The notes below the pieces were generated by a model. That model was not told the DNA's origin and did no database searches. It saw only the letters and a list, made by a program, of their open reading frames with translations. Positions 45,587 to 53,350 of a stretch of DNA of 64,000 nt are shown piece after piece. Position numbers and translations under genes: made by a program. How positions within the stretch are numbered: position 1 is the first letter of the stretch; each line of letters starts with the position of its first letter. The DNA comes from Flavobacterium bizetiae (GTDB lineage Bacteria > Bacteroidota > Bacteroidia > Flavobacteriales > Flavobacteriaceae), in assembly GCF_902804475.1 (NCBI RefSeq), contig NZ_CADCSU010000065.1, positions 110,451-174,450 on the forward strand, in the 5' to 3' direction.

Positions 45587-46069
45587 TTAAATCTTGTTTA
45601 ACCTCACGTATCTAATATAACCTTTTCCTTCTGTTTTATCGGCTAAACCTTCTGTGGTAAGCGGAATTTCAACATCATTTACATGGTATTTTTGATCCTC
45701 GACAGCCGATTCAAATCGTAGTTTATATCCTTTATTAATTTTCGAATCATCGATTTCTATTGTCGTAATGCTGCGATCTCCACCGGTAACCGAAGCTCCG
45801 GTTTTAGCACTGATATCAGCAGGTTTTGCTGTTTGAAACTTATTCCATTCTTTCAGCGATTTGTACCATTTTTTATCATCGCCCATTACATAAAGTGTTT
45901 TCTCGTAATCACCATTAGCATTAATAAGCGAAACTACGATATAAGCACCTTCTCCCATATAATTGGCCATTTGAAGCATGCATTTGTATTTGCTAGCCTG
46001 AGCATTTGCCTGAAAAGAGATTAAACATATTAATGCGCTTGTAAGAGCTATTTTAAGTATTGATTTCAT
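45587..46069 (-). CDS. secreted DUF2271 protein, candidate flavinylated electron carrier (paralogue 2)
   Basis: 160 residues, signal peptide cut near ANAQ. It is similar along its whole length to the protein at 35883-36362, with T90-G91-A92-S93 in SAKTGASVTGGDRS and the same KYKCMLQMANYMGEGAYIVVSLIN start. It is 64 nt downstream of the second ankyrin gene and upstream of the PepSY gene, so it is closest to the predicted electron donor. Same inference of ApbE-dependent flavinylation; experimentally untested. Confidence 0.8.
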   Translation of the reverse strand: MKSILKIALTSALICLISFQANAQASKYKCMLQMANYMGEGAYIVVSLINANGDYEKTLYVMGDDKKWYKSLKEWNKFQTAKPADISAKTGASVTGGDRSITTIEIDDSKINKGYKLRFESAVEDQKYHVNDVEIPLTTEGLADKTEGKGYIRYVRLNKI

Positions 46070-46133
46070 TCTTATTTTAGATTTTAGACTTTAGATTAAA
46101 TTGGAATTTAAAAATATTGGAATTTAAAAAGTT

Positions 46134-47624
46134 TTATTTTAAAAATTCTACAGAAACATTATTCTTCGTTAGTGACTCGTTTTCTTTTGCCAAAGCATAA
46201 GCACTTTCGTCGAATTCTGTAGTGATGTCTTTTTTAGCTCCAACAGAAATAAAGTATTTTAAGATCGTATCATCTTTGGCTACCATTGCAGCTTTGTGCA
46301 GCGCGGTCATTCCGTCTTTATTTTTAGCATTAACATCAATGTTTAATGCAGCCAGTTTTTTTAGTAATCCCAGGTCGTTTTTAGCGGCAGCAAAGTGGTA
46401 CAAAGTGCTTCCGTCTTTTTGGGCAGCAGCAAGGTTTAAACCTTTTTCTTGTAATAATTTTACTTTAGCATCAAAAGGATCGTTTGCATTTGCGTCACGA
46501 CCTGCAGGACGATACGCTTGTACTAGATAAACGCCTAAATTGTTTCCGTCTTTGTCTTTTACATTAACATCTGCACCTTTGTTTAAAAGCAACGCAACAG
46601 CTTCAGGAGTTCCTGAACGTACAGCCATTGTTAAAGCTGATTCTCCTTTTAGATTCTGAAGGTTGATGTTTTTAGCTTTTGGTAATAATAATTCTAAAAC
46701 ACCATTTTCTCTTGCTCCTGCAGCAATCATAAACGAAGTATTACCATCGTTATTTACTTTGTTTGCATCAACTCCTTTAGCCAGAAAATAATTGATAATA
46801 TCAGTTTGATTTGGTTTTGAAGCCAAAAGATGCAGCACATTATTGCCTGATTTATTTACAAAAACAGGTTTAATTTTCACCTCTTCAACAAAATATTTGT
46901 AAGTTTCAAGAGGAGTAGTTTCTCTACGCGTTCCTTGTGTCGCGATCAAAAGTGCGTTGTCAGTATGTTTAACGCCTTTTTCTTTTAATTTTTTCAAAAG
47001 AGTAACATTTCCGGTTCTGGCAGCATAATCAAAAGCAGTGTTTCCGTTAGCATCAACATCTTTTAGAGACAATCCTTTTGTGATCAGATAGTCAGAAAAC
47101 GTTAAGTCTTTATCAAACGGAATAGCTAAAAGTAATAGGTTAGCGCCATCAGAATATTTTTTCTTAGGATCTATTCCTGCTTTAAAAAAAGCCTCAGAAA
47201 CACCTTTATTAAGCAATCCGTTACCAGCAGCAAAAGCAAGTGGAGTAGTGCCGTGGCTGTCTTCAAAATTAACATCAGAACCTTTAGCGATAAGATATTC
47301 TACCAATTCAGTATTTCCTCTGTAAGCGGCCCAGTGCAAATAAATACGATTGTCGTGAGTAGATTTATTTAGCGGATTTCCGGGTTGATCCAAAAGGAAT
47401 TTGATACTTGCTAAAGGAGCATCATTGTTAATCGCCATTACCACAACATCAAAAGCATTTGCATTGGCTTCAGCCGGATTATTTCCTTTTGCAATTTCTG
47501 CTTTAACGGCAGTTACATCTGGAGCATTTTTCCAAAAAGACTGTTCTAATAAAATGTTTTTTTGTTGAGCACTAACAAATAAAGTAGCGATTAATGTAAA
47601 AGAGATAAAAATATTCTTTTTCAT
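46134..47624 (-). CDS. secreted ankyrin-repeat protein (paralogue 2)
   Basis: 496 residues, signal peptide (FISFTLIATLFVSAQQ). The ankyrin repeats have the same arrangement as the 36374-37870 protein, including KNILLEQSFWK, THDNRIYLHWAAYRGNTELVEYLIAKGSDVN, AGIDPKKKYSDGANLLLLAI and TKGLSLKDVDANGN. First gene of the minus-strand block, so its promoter probably lies in 47625-47885, which holds no gene. The pair with DUF2271 matches the other copy, so the two-gene unit was duplicated. Confidence 0.9.
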   Translation of the reverse strand: MKKNIFISFTLIATLFVSAQQKNILLEQSFWKNAPDVTAVKAEIAKGNNPAEANANAFDVVVMAINNDAPLASIKFLLDQPGNPLNKSTHDNRIYLHWAAYRGNTELVEYLIAKGSDVNFEDSHGTTPLAFAAGNGLLNKGVSEAFFKAGIDPKKKYSDGANLLLLAIPFDKDLTFSDYLITKGLSLKDVDANGNTAFDYAARTGNVTLLKKLKEKGVKHTDNALLIATQGTRRETTPLETYKYFVEEVKIKPVFVNKSGNNVLHLLASKPNQTDIINYFLAKGVDANKVNNDGNTSFMIAAGARENGVLELLLPKAKNINLQNLKGESALTMAVRSGTPEAVALLLNKGADVNVKDKDGNNLGVYLVQAYRPAGRDANANDPFDAKVKLLQEKGLNLAAAQKDGSTLYHFAAAKNDLGLLKKLAALNIDVNAKNKDGMTALHKAAMVAKDDTILKYFISVGAKKDITTEFDESAYALAKENESLTKNNVSVEFLK

Positions 47625-47885
47625 ATTGAGGTATTTATTGTTTTGAAATATTGTTTAAGGTTGTTATCGATTTTCTAAAAATTCAATTATAATAGAGAAT
47701 CTATTTAGAATAATTAAAAATAACGCAAATGTAAAAATTAAAATTAGTAAACCAATTTTATTTAGGGCAGAAACACCAATTTTAATCATTTATTAAGGTT
47801 TTAAGAATGATTTGTTTTATTTTAATAATGCTGCTATTAGTTGAGTTGGAAATTATTTAATTAAAGCAAAAAAAGTAATATATGA

Positions 47886-48178
47886 GATGATACTTTTGTT
47901 TACGGTGATGGAAATCTTACGTTAACAGAAAGATCTTTAACTAACTGCAGACAAAAAAATAAAATTTGTTTTTGATAAAGGAGTAAATTTTAGTATGCCG
48001 GAATACAACATGAATATATCAATGATGTACCATACCAATGAATTTAGTTACAGTTCTTTTGGAATTACATTAGATAAACTCGGCATCTTTTTATCCTATT
48101 TCTAGTTTTATTGGCAATACAGTCACTTATGCAAATGATGGATTTGAATTGGGATTACGCTATAAATTTTTAGAATAG
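47886..48178 (+). pseudogene. decayed C-terminus of an outer-membrane protein
   Basis: Three reading frames join into one plausible protein end: DDTFVYGDGNLTLTERSLT (frame from 47886), then ADKKIKFVFDKGVNFSMP to SYSSFGITLDKLGIFLSY (frame of 47995), then PISSFIGNTVTY to GFELGLRYKFLE before a TAG at 48176-48178. The first shift fits a 4-nt AACT duplication near 47940. The end G-L-R-Y-K-F looks like the last strand of a beta-barrel. No start or intact 5' half remains; the upstream frame begins after a stop. The gap 47625-48185 holds only this remnant. Confidence 0.55.
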
Positions 48179-48185
48179 AATACTA

Positions 48186-48566
48186 TTATTTACTAATCTT
48201 TTCAATAATCTTTTCGCGATGACTTAATCCCCAATTGACCAAAGTTTCGGTTACCGGAAGTACTGATTTTCCATATTCCGTAATGGCATACACTACCGTT
48301 ACTGGTTTAGTTTGTTGCTCTGTTCTCGAAACCAGAAGATTAATTTCTAATTCCTTTAATTCTTTACTCAGCATCTTGGCCGAAATACCATCGATCTCGC
48401 GTTGCATTTTCTTAAAATTAATTACCTGATGCGTTCTGTTAGTCAGAAAACGCAAAATCATTAGTTTCCATTTTCCTCCTAAAACATCTAGACTATCACG
48501 CATGGCCATAAGTTCTTCTGAACAATTGGCTTCACGAATCGTACCATTATCATTAATTTTTGCCAT
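48186..48566 (-). CDS. HxlR-family winged-helix regulator
   Basis: 126 residues with the HxlR core: NCSEELMAMRDSLDVLGGKWKLMILRFL, NFKKMQREIDGISAKMLSKELKELEINLLV, a wing, and the dimer helix. The N-terminal Cys is in REANCSEEL, the redox-sensing position in this family. Divergent from an oxidoreductase-cupin operon 92 nt away, with two tandem palindromes in the gap. It very probably represses that operon. Confidence 0.92.
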   Translation of the reverse strand: MAKINDNGTIREANCSEELMAMRDSLDVLGGKWKLMILRFLTNRTHQVINFKKMQREIDGISAKMLSKELKELEINLLVSRTEQQTKPVTVVYAITEYGKSVLPVTETLVNWGLSHREKIIEKISK

Positions 48567-48580
48567 AGTAGTTTCTGTTT

Positions 48581-48607
48581 GGTAACCGGTTACCTCGGGT
48601 TAACCCG
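48581..48607. promoter_or_regulatory. tandem palindromic operator for the HxlR regulator
   Basis: GGTAACCGGTTACC (14-nt perfect palindrome, 48581-48594) and CGGGTTAACCCG (12-nt perfect palindrome, 48596-48607) lie one base apart in the 92-nt divergent gap, close to the HxlR start. Confidence 0.65.
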
Positions 48608-48658
48608 TAGCAAAAATAAAGTATTTACACTGTACATTCGTAGGATAAAAGAAGAAAA

Positions 48659-49657
48659 ATGAAAGCAATCGTTTTACATCAAAATGGAGAATTTTATCTT
48701 GAAGAAGTAAATACGCCACAACCAAAAGACCATGACGTTCAGGTAAAAATTGCCGCAGCAGGATTTAACCCAATCGATTATCAAATGACCGAAAATGCTA
48801 TGGAGCGCAAATTATTACATTCGCCCATCTTAGGTCGGGAATTTTCAGGTGTTGTTTCGGCAGTTGGAGAAAAGGTAACCGATTTTAAAATTGGAGATGC
48901 TGTTTTTTGTGGTTCCGGAAGCATGGGATCAAATGGTACTTATGCTGAATATATTTGCGTTCCCGCAGCAATTGTAATGCATTTGCCCAAAAATATTTTG
49001 CCTGAAGAAGGCGCCGGAATACCTTCGGTAGGATTAACAGCTTTGCAGGCCATTAATAGAATGAAAGCTAATCGATCAGATTCTATTTTTATCACCGGAG
49101 CTGCTGGCGGAGTAGGGAATATGCTTCTTAAATTATTGATCGAAAAAGAAAATCACAATTGTATTGTTACAGCAGGAAACGAAAGTAGTATCGCATCATT
49201 AGTAGATCTTGGCGTGAAGCCAAATCAAATTATTAATTATAAAAATGATAAGGTTTACGAAACTGCTTTAGCATTAAATAATAAGACACATTTTGATTTT
49301 GCAGTCGATTTGGTAGGAAATGAAATTGCCGTTACAGCAGCAAAACTCCTAAAGACAAATGGAACTTATGTAGATGTTACCAATTTTTCGACTTCAGATT
49401 CGCGTGAAATTCTTTTTAGCAAAGGAGTAGCGATTCTCAATATTTCAAATTATGCATTTGGGTTAGAAAAACAATACGATTATTATAAAAACGGATTAAC
49501 CGAATTGTCTCAATTATTACAAGAAAAATCAATTACACCACCAACAATTGAAATAATTGGAGGCATGGAAGTTGAAACAGTTTTAAAAGCACATCAAATA
49601 CTTCGGGATAACAAAACAAACGGAAAGAAATTAATTATGCAAATAAATAAACTATGA
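48659..49657 (+). CDS. zinc-type alcohol dehydrogenase-like NADPH oxidoreductase (quinone oxidoreductase family)
   Basis: 332-residue medium-chain dehydrogenase of the quinone-reductase branch. The N-terminal GroES-like domain has AAGFNPIDYQMTENA and GREFSGVVSAVGEKVTDFKIGDAVF. The nucleotide loop is FITGAAGGVGNMLLKLL (G-x-G-x-x-G), and the C-terminal part ends KLIMQINKL. No structural zinc cysteines are visible, so it likely reduces electrophiles or quinones. It overlaps the following cupin gene by 4 nt (ATGA) and is under the divergent HxlR regulator. Confidence 0.9.
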   Translation: MKAIVLHQNGEFYLEEVNTPQPKDHDVQVKIAAAGFNPIDYQMTENAMERKLLHSPILGREFSGVVSAVGEKVTDFKIGDAVFCGSGSMGSNGTYAEYICVPAAIVMHLPKNILPEEGAGIPSVGLTALQAINRMKANRSDSIFITGAAGGVGNMLLKLLIEKENHNCIVTAGNESSIASLVDLGVKPNQIINYKNDKVYETALALNNKTHFDFAVDLVGNEIAVTAAKLLKTNGTYVDVTNFSTSDSREILFSKGVAILNISNYAFGLEKQYDYYKNGLTELSQLLQEKSITPPTIEIIGGMEVETVLKAHQILRDNKTNGKKLIMQINKL

Positions 49658-50124
49658 AAACAATTCCGAGAAGGATCGTTACAGGAATACGTAACGGAAA
49701 ATCAATAATCGAAAAAGATGCAATTATATCGAATGTTTCAGAACATTTTCCGGGTTTGATTATATCTGATATTTGGTCGACAGATTCGATGCCTGTAAAA
49801 TTAGAAGAAGAAAAAATAATCGAAAACATCGCTTTCCCGCATACACCCAAAAACGGAAGTTATTTTCGATACGTTCAGATTCCCCCTGATAAAGATTTAG
49901 GAATTATCGCAGAACAAGGTCAGTCTCATCCGTTAATGCATCAAACCGATACGCTGGATTATATCGTAATTCTTTCCGGAGAAATTTACCTTATTGTAGA
50001 TGAAGACCAAACCCTATTGCAAGCCGGTGATATTGTAGTACAAAGAGGCACCAATCACGCCTGGAGTAATCGATCTGACGCGCCTTGTATTCAGTTGGCG
50101 ATATTATTAGATGCCTCGAAATAA
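49654..50124 (+). CDS. cupin-domain protein
   Basis: 156 residues. The cupin core has GQSHPLMHQTDTLDYIVILSGEIYLIVD (H at the metal site, E in GEIYL) followed by QAGDIVVQRGTNHAWSNRSD, with the second His. N-terminal portion (about 1-60) precedes the barrel. Function not assignable; cupins of this type are often isomerases or dioxygenase-like, and here it is translationally coupled to the oxidoreductase. Confidence 0.87.
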   Translation: MKTIPRRIVTGIRNGKSIIEKDAIISNVSEHFPGLIISDIWSTDSMPVKLEEEKIIENIAFPHTPKNGSYFRYVQIPPDKDLGIIAEQGQSHPLMHQTDTLDYIVILSGEIYLIVDEDQTLLQAGDIVVQRGTNHAWSNRSDAPCIQLAILLDASK

Positions 50125-50146
50125 AATCCTTGGAAACTTATGACAT

Positions 50147-50305
50147 GCGGATAGCACAGATTCGCTTTGCGAAAAAATATCGTTAATCTTTGTAGAATTC
50201 CGCGTGTGATCCTTCGTTCAGGACGACAAGATAGTGTTTACCGTGCGAGAAAAATAAAATTCAGCGAATATCCGTGTTTTCGCGAAGCGAATCTGTGCTA
50301 TCCGC
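50147..50305. repeat. 159-nt element bounded by 21-bp perfect inverted repeats
   Basis: The arms 50147-50167 and 50285-50305 are exact reverse complements (core GCACAGATTCGC/GCGAATCTGTGC). Between them lies a family B core (AATCTTTGTAG, GTGTGATCCTTCG). Family C arms therefore frame a family B centre. No coding potential. Confidence 0.85.
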
Positions 50306-50326
50306 GTGCCATAAAACCGAATAATT

Positions 50327-50418
50327 CTTATGAGACCGGTTGCCCTAGTTCTGATGGGAGCGGCATTCTTTTTGTTTTTTCTTTAAAAACAAAAAGATAC
50401 AGCGGACAGCAGAAATCA
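50327..50418 (-). repeat. diverged family A hairpin repeat
   Basis: GGTTGCCCTAGTTCTGATGG resembles the family A flank, and CTTTTTGTTTTT with AAAAACAAAAAG gives a longer AT-rich stem in the hairpin position. The gap 50125-50733 contains these two repeats, then the metNIQ leader region. Confidence 0.6.
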
Positions 50419-50480
50419 GATCGTAATTTTAAAACAAAACCTACTACATCGATAGGATAAAAAAAGTTTGTAATTTTGTA

Positions 50481-50509
50481 TTGAAATTCAAATTATCTCT
50501 TTAAATTTG
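50481..50509 (+). promoter_or_regulatory. promoter of the metNIQ leader
   Basis: TTG (50481-50483), 18 nt spacer and TAAATTTG (50502-50509) match the Flavobacterium TTG-N17-23-TAnnTTTG promoter. The expected transcription start falls only a few bases before the ATG of the 28-codon ORF. Confidence 0.65.
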
Positions 50510-50517
50510 CCGCAGCA

Positions 50518-50604
50518 ATGAAAAACAATAACCAGAATACCAATTATTATAGCTGCAACATGTGTTGCGCGACTATGCGATGGTATGAACTGGCTTATAT
50601 ATAA
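50518..50604 (+). CDS. 28-residue Cys/Met-containing candidate leader peptide
   Basis: An ATG at 50518 opens a 28-codon frame ending in TAA. The product has an Asn-rich start (MKNNNQNTNYY) followed by S-C-N-M-C-C-A-T-M-R-W, with three Cys and two Met in eight residues. The promoter places the start codon nearly at the 5' end of the RNA, and a terminator begins 22 nt after the stop, before metN. This is the arrangement of a ribosome-mediated attenuator that would sense Met or Cys charging. Alternatives are an independent small peptide or coincidence. No riboswitch fold was recognised here. Confidence 0.5.
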   Translation: MKNNNQNTNYYSCNMCCATMRWYELAYI

Positions 50605-50625
50605 AAATAAAATTATTTATTTCTG

Positions 50626-50657
50626 AAGCCTTTCATAATTTATTGAAAGGCTTTTTG
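50626..50657 (+). terminator. terminator between the leader ORF and metN
   Basis: AAGCCTTTCA and TGAAAGGCTT pair (10 bp, 8-nt loop) followed by TTT. It lies between the leader ORF and metN (starts 50734), so read-through would be needed unless metN has its own promoter. Confidence 0.8.
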
Positions 50658-50733
50658 ATTTTAAATTTTAGAATTTCAGATGCGTTAAGTATTTATGTCT
50701 GTGGATGTAGCAGATTTAATTTGAATAAAGAAA

Positions 50734-51765
50734 ATGATTGAATTAAAAAATGTCACCAAGAATTTTCATCAGAAAAACCGAATCGTTTCGGCTTTGTCAG
50801 ATGTTTCGCTTAAAGTTCCACCAGGGAAAATCTTTGGTGTAATTGGAACTTCGGGAGCTGGAAAAAGTACTTTGATTCGTTGCGTGAACTTGCTGGAAAG
50901 ACCAACTTCGGGAGAAATTATTGTAGACGGGAAATCGTTAATGCAATTATCGAATGCGCAATTGGCGATCGAGAGAAGACAAATTGGAATGATTTTTCAG
51001 CATTTTAACTTGCTTTCGTCACGTACGGTTTTCGAAAATGTAGCTTTTCCGTTAGAATTGGCTGATGTTTCAAAAGGGGATATTAAAACTCGTGTTTTTG
51101 AATTGTTGCAGTTAGTAGGTTTGGCCGAAAAAGCAAATGATTATCCTGCAAGCCTTTCGGGAGGTCAAAAACAAAGGGTTGCCATTGCGAGAACATTGGC
51201 CAATAACCCAAAAGTATTGTTGTGCGATGAGGCGACAAGTGCGCTTGATCCTGCAACGACAAGATCTATTTTGAATTTACTGAAGGATATTAATCGTCGT
51301 TTAAATATTACGGTCCTGCTGATTACGCACCAAATGGAAGTTGTAAAATCGATTTGCGATGAAGTTGCCGTAATTAGCCATGGAAAGTTGATAGAGCAGG
51401 GAAGTGTAGGAGAAATTTTTGCCGATCCAAAACACGAATTAACTAAAGAATTTATTGCTTCGTCGTTGCATCTTGATATTCCGCGAGTATATCATGAACG
51501 TTTGCAAAAACAGGATGGCGAAGGTTTGAGTCCGTTGTTGAGATTAGAAATGACTGGTAAATCGGTAAACGAACCTGTTATTTCAGAAGTTTCGAGATTG
51601 TTTGATACTAATTTTAAAATTGTTAGTGCGCAAATGGATCAGGCTGGTGATGTAAATTTTGGTGTAATGCTGATCGAATTGTCAGGAAAGCGCGAGAACT
51701 ACGAAGCTGCAATTGAATATTTTATTTCTAAACATATAAAAACAGAAATCATAGGTTATGTCTGA
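50734..51765 (+). CDS. metN: methionine ABC transporter ATP-binding protein MetN
   Basis: 343-residue ATPase of the methionine importer. Walker [11 protein letters not shown] loop MIFQHFNLL, signature LSGGQKQR, Walker [14 protein letters not shown] and H loop LLITHQMEV are all present. The C-terminal about 90 residues form the NIL (ACT-like) domain that binds methionine and inhibits transport when internal Met is high. It overlaps metI by 8 nt. The leader ORF and terminator upstream suggest attenuation. Confidence 0.97.
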   Translation: MIELKNVTKNFHQKNRIVSALSDVSLKVPPGKIFGVIGTSGAGKSTLIRCVNLLERPTSGEIIVDGKSLMQLSNAQLAIERRQIGMIFQHFNLLSSRTVFENVAFPLELADVSKGDIKTRVFELLQLVGLAEKANDYPASLSGGQKQRVAIARTLANNPKVLLCDEATSALDPATTRSILNLLKDINRRLNITVLLITHQMEVVKSICDEVAVISHGKLIEQGSVGEIFADPKHELTKEFIASSLHLDIPRVYHERLQKQDGEGLSPLLRLEMTGKSVNEPVISEVSRLFDTNFKIVSAQMDQAGDVNFGVMLIELSGKRENYEAAIEYFISKHIKTEIIGYV

Positions 51766-52411
51766 TTCTACTATTACCTTATTATTAAACGGTACCTGGG
51801 AAACCATCGTGATGACATTTGTGTCGGGCTTTTTTGGTTTTGTGTTAGGACTTCCAACCGGTATTTTGCTCTTCCTTACGAGAAAAAATCAAATTTTGGA
51901 GCAACCCGTTTTAAATAGAACGTTATCGGTTTTGGTGAATATTTTTCGTTCAATTCCGTTTATTATATTAATTGTATGGATGATTCCGTTTACAAAAACA
52001 CTGGTCGGAACTTCTATTGGTGTAAGTGCGGCTTTAGTTCCGTTAAGTATTGGCGCAGCACCATTTATTGCCCGATTGGTAGAGAATAGCCTTTTAGGTT
52101 TGCCTTCAGGATTAATCGAAGCGGCAAGAGCTTTGGGAGCGACACCTTTGCAAATTGTATATAAAGTATTGCTTCCGGAAGCATTACCTTCTTTAATAAA
52201 TGCGACATCGATCACTTTAATCACACTTGTAGGATATTCTGCAATGGGTGGAGCAGTTGGAGCCGGAGGTTTAGGACAAGTGGGGTATCAGTACGGATAT
52301 ATTGGATACGATGCCGTAATCATGAATTCGGTTCTGATATTATTGGTGCTTTTGGTATTCGTGATTCAGTTTGCGGGTGACTTTTTATCCAAACGATTTG
52401 ATCATAGATAA
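51758..52411 (+). CDS. metI: methionine ABC transporter permease MetI
   Basis: 217-residue inner-membrane permease with five helices. The EAA loop that contacts MetN is in [25 protein letters not shown]. Start overlaps the metN stop region by 8 nt, so the two are coupled. metQ follows 42 nt downstream. Confidence 0.96.
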   Translation: MSDSTITLLLNGTWETIVMTFVSGFFGFVLGLPTGILLFLTRKNQILEQPVLNRTLSVLVNIFRSIPFIILIVWMIPFTKTLVGTSIGVSAALVPLSIGAAPFIARLVENSLLGLPSGLIEAARALGATPLQIVYKVLLPEALPSLINATSITLITLVGYSAMGGAVGAGGLGQVGYQYGYIGYDAVIMNSVLILLVLLVFVIQFAGDFLSKRFDHR

Positions 52412-52453
52412 ATTCAATTAAAAATTAAGAATTAAAAATTAAAAAATACAATA

Positions 52454-53272
52454 ATGAATACGAAACTAAATTTTTTGAAAATAGTTGGAATCGCTGTCTT
52501 GACACTTTCATTAGTGAATTGTGGCAAAGCTAAAAATAATGATCCGCACCACATAAAAGTAGGTGTTGCAACAGGACCGGAATATAAAGTAGCTGAAGCA
52601 GCTAAAAAAGTAGCAAAAGAAAAATACGGACTTGAAGTAGAGTTAATTTCTTTTAACGATTACGTGATTCCTAACGAAGCTTTGAGTTTGGGAGATATTG
52701 ATGCAAATGCTTTTCAGCACAAACCATATCTTGACGAGCAATCAAAACAACGCGGATATAAATTGGCTATTATTGGTAAAACATTTATTTATCCAATTGC
52801 AGGATATTCTAAAAAAATAAAAAGCCTTGCAGATCTTAAGGATGAAAGCACAATTGTTATTCCAAATGACCCAACGAACGGTGGACGTTCGTTATTGCTT
52901 TTAGAGAAAAACGGTTTGCTAAAATTGAAAGAAGGAGTTGGTTTATTGCCTAAAGTAACAGATATTGTAAGTAATCCTAAAAAGCTTAAAATATTAGAAT
53001 TAGAAGCGCCTCAATTACCAAGAGTTCTTGAAGATGCAAATGTAACGATTGCCATTATCAACAATACTTTTGCTTCTCAGGCAGGATTAGTTCCGTCTCG
53101 CGATGCTTTGTTTGTTGAGGACAAAGATTCTCCTTATGTAAACTTGGTAGTAAGTCGTGAAGACAATAAAAACGAAGAAAAAGTAAAACAGTTTTTACAG
53201 GCTTTTCAATCTCCGGAAGTTGAAGCAGCAGCTCTTAAAGAATTTAAAGGCGGAGCTGTAAAAGGCTGGTAA
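52454..53272 (+). CDS. metQ: methionine-binding lipoprotein MetQ
   Basis: 272-residue substrate-binding lipoprotein (NlpA family). Lipobox LSLVNC (Cys about 23). The body has VGVATGPEYKVAEAAKKVAKEKYGLEVE, the FNDYVIPNEALSLGDIDANAFQHKPYLDEQ block and FIYPIAGYSKK, which line the Met pocket in the family. Last gene of the operon, followed by a terminator. Confidence 0.96.
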   Translation: MNTKLNFLKIVGIAVLTLSLVNCGKAKNNDPHHIKVGVATGPEYKVAEAAKKVAKEKYGLEVELISFNDYVIPNEALSLGDIDANAFQHKPYLDEQSKQRGYKLAIIGKTFIYPIAGYSKKIKSLADLKDESTIVIPNDPTNGGRSLLLLEKNGLLKLKEGVGLLPKVTDIVSNPKKLKILELEAPQLPRVLEDANVTIAIINNTFASQAGLVPSRDALFVEDKDSPYVNLVVSREDNKNEEKVKQFLQAFQSPEVEAAALKEFKGGAVKGW

Positions 53273-53290
53273 TACTCATTATTATAAAAA

Positions 53291-53340
53291 GCAAAAAAGC
53301 GCTGAATCAATACATTCAGCGCTTTTTTTATATAATAATC
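53291..53340. terminator. bidirectional terminator, left copy of a 52-nt direct repeat
   Basis: AAAAAAGCGCTGAAT and ATTCAGCGCTTTTTT form the stem between metQ and the convergent TPR-HTH gene. The 50 nt listed (52 with two preceding A) are repeated at 61571-61620 with one loop mismatch. Confidence 0.93.
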
Positions 53341-53350
53341 TGAATGTTTA

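Noticed and set aside
47625..47885. A promoter or Fur box for the minus-strand iron/flavin block
   Set aside because: The region is very AT rich and I could not pick out a convincing inverted repeat or TTG-TAnnTTTG pair by eye.
50167..50460. A 97-codon open frame upstream of metN
   Set aside because: It runs through the 159-nt inverted-repeat element and a diverged family A copy, with no protein-like features.
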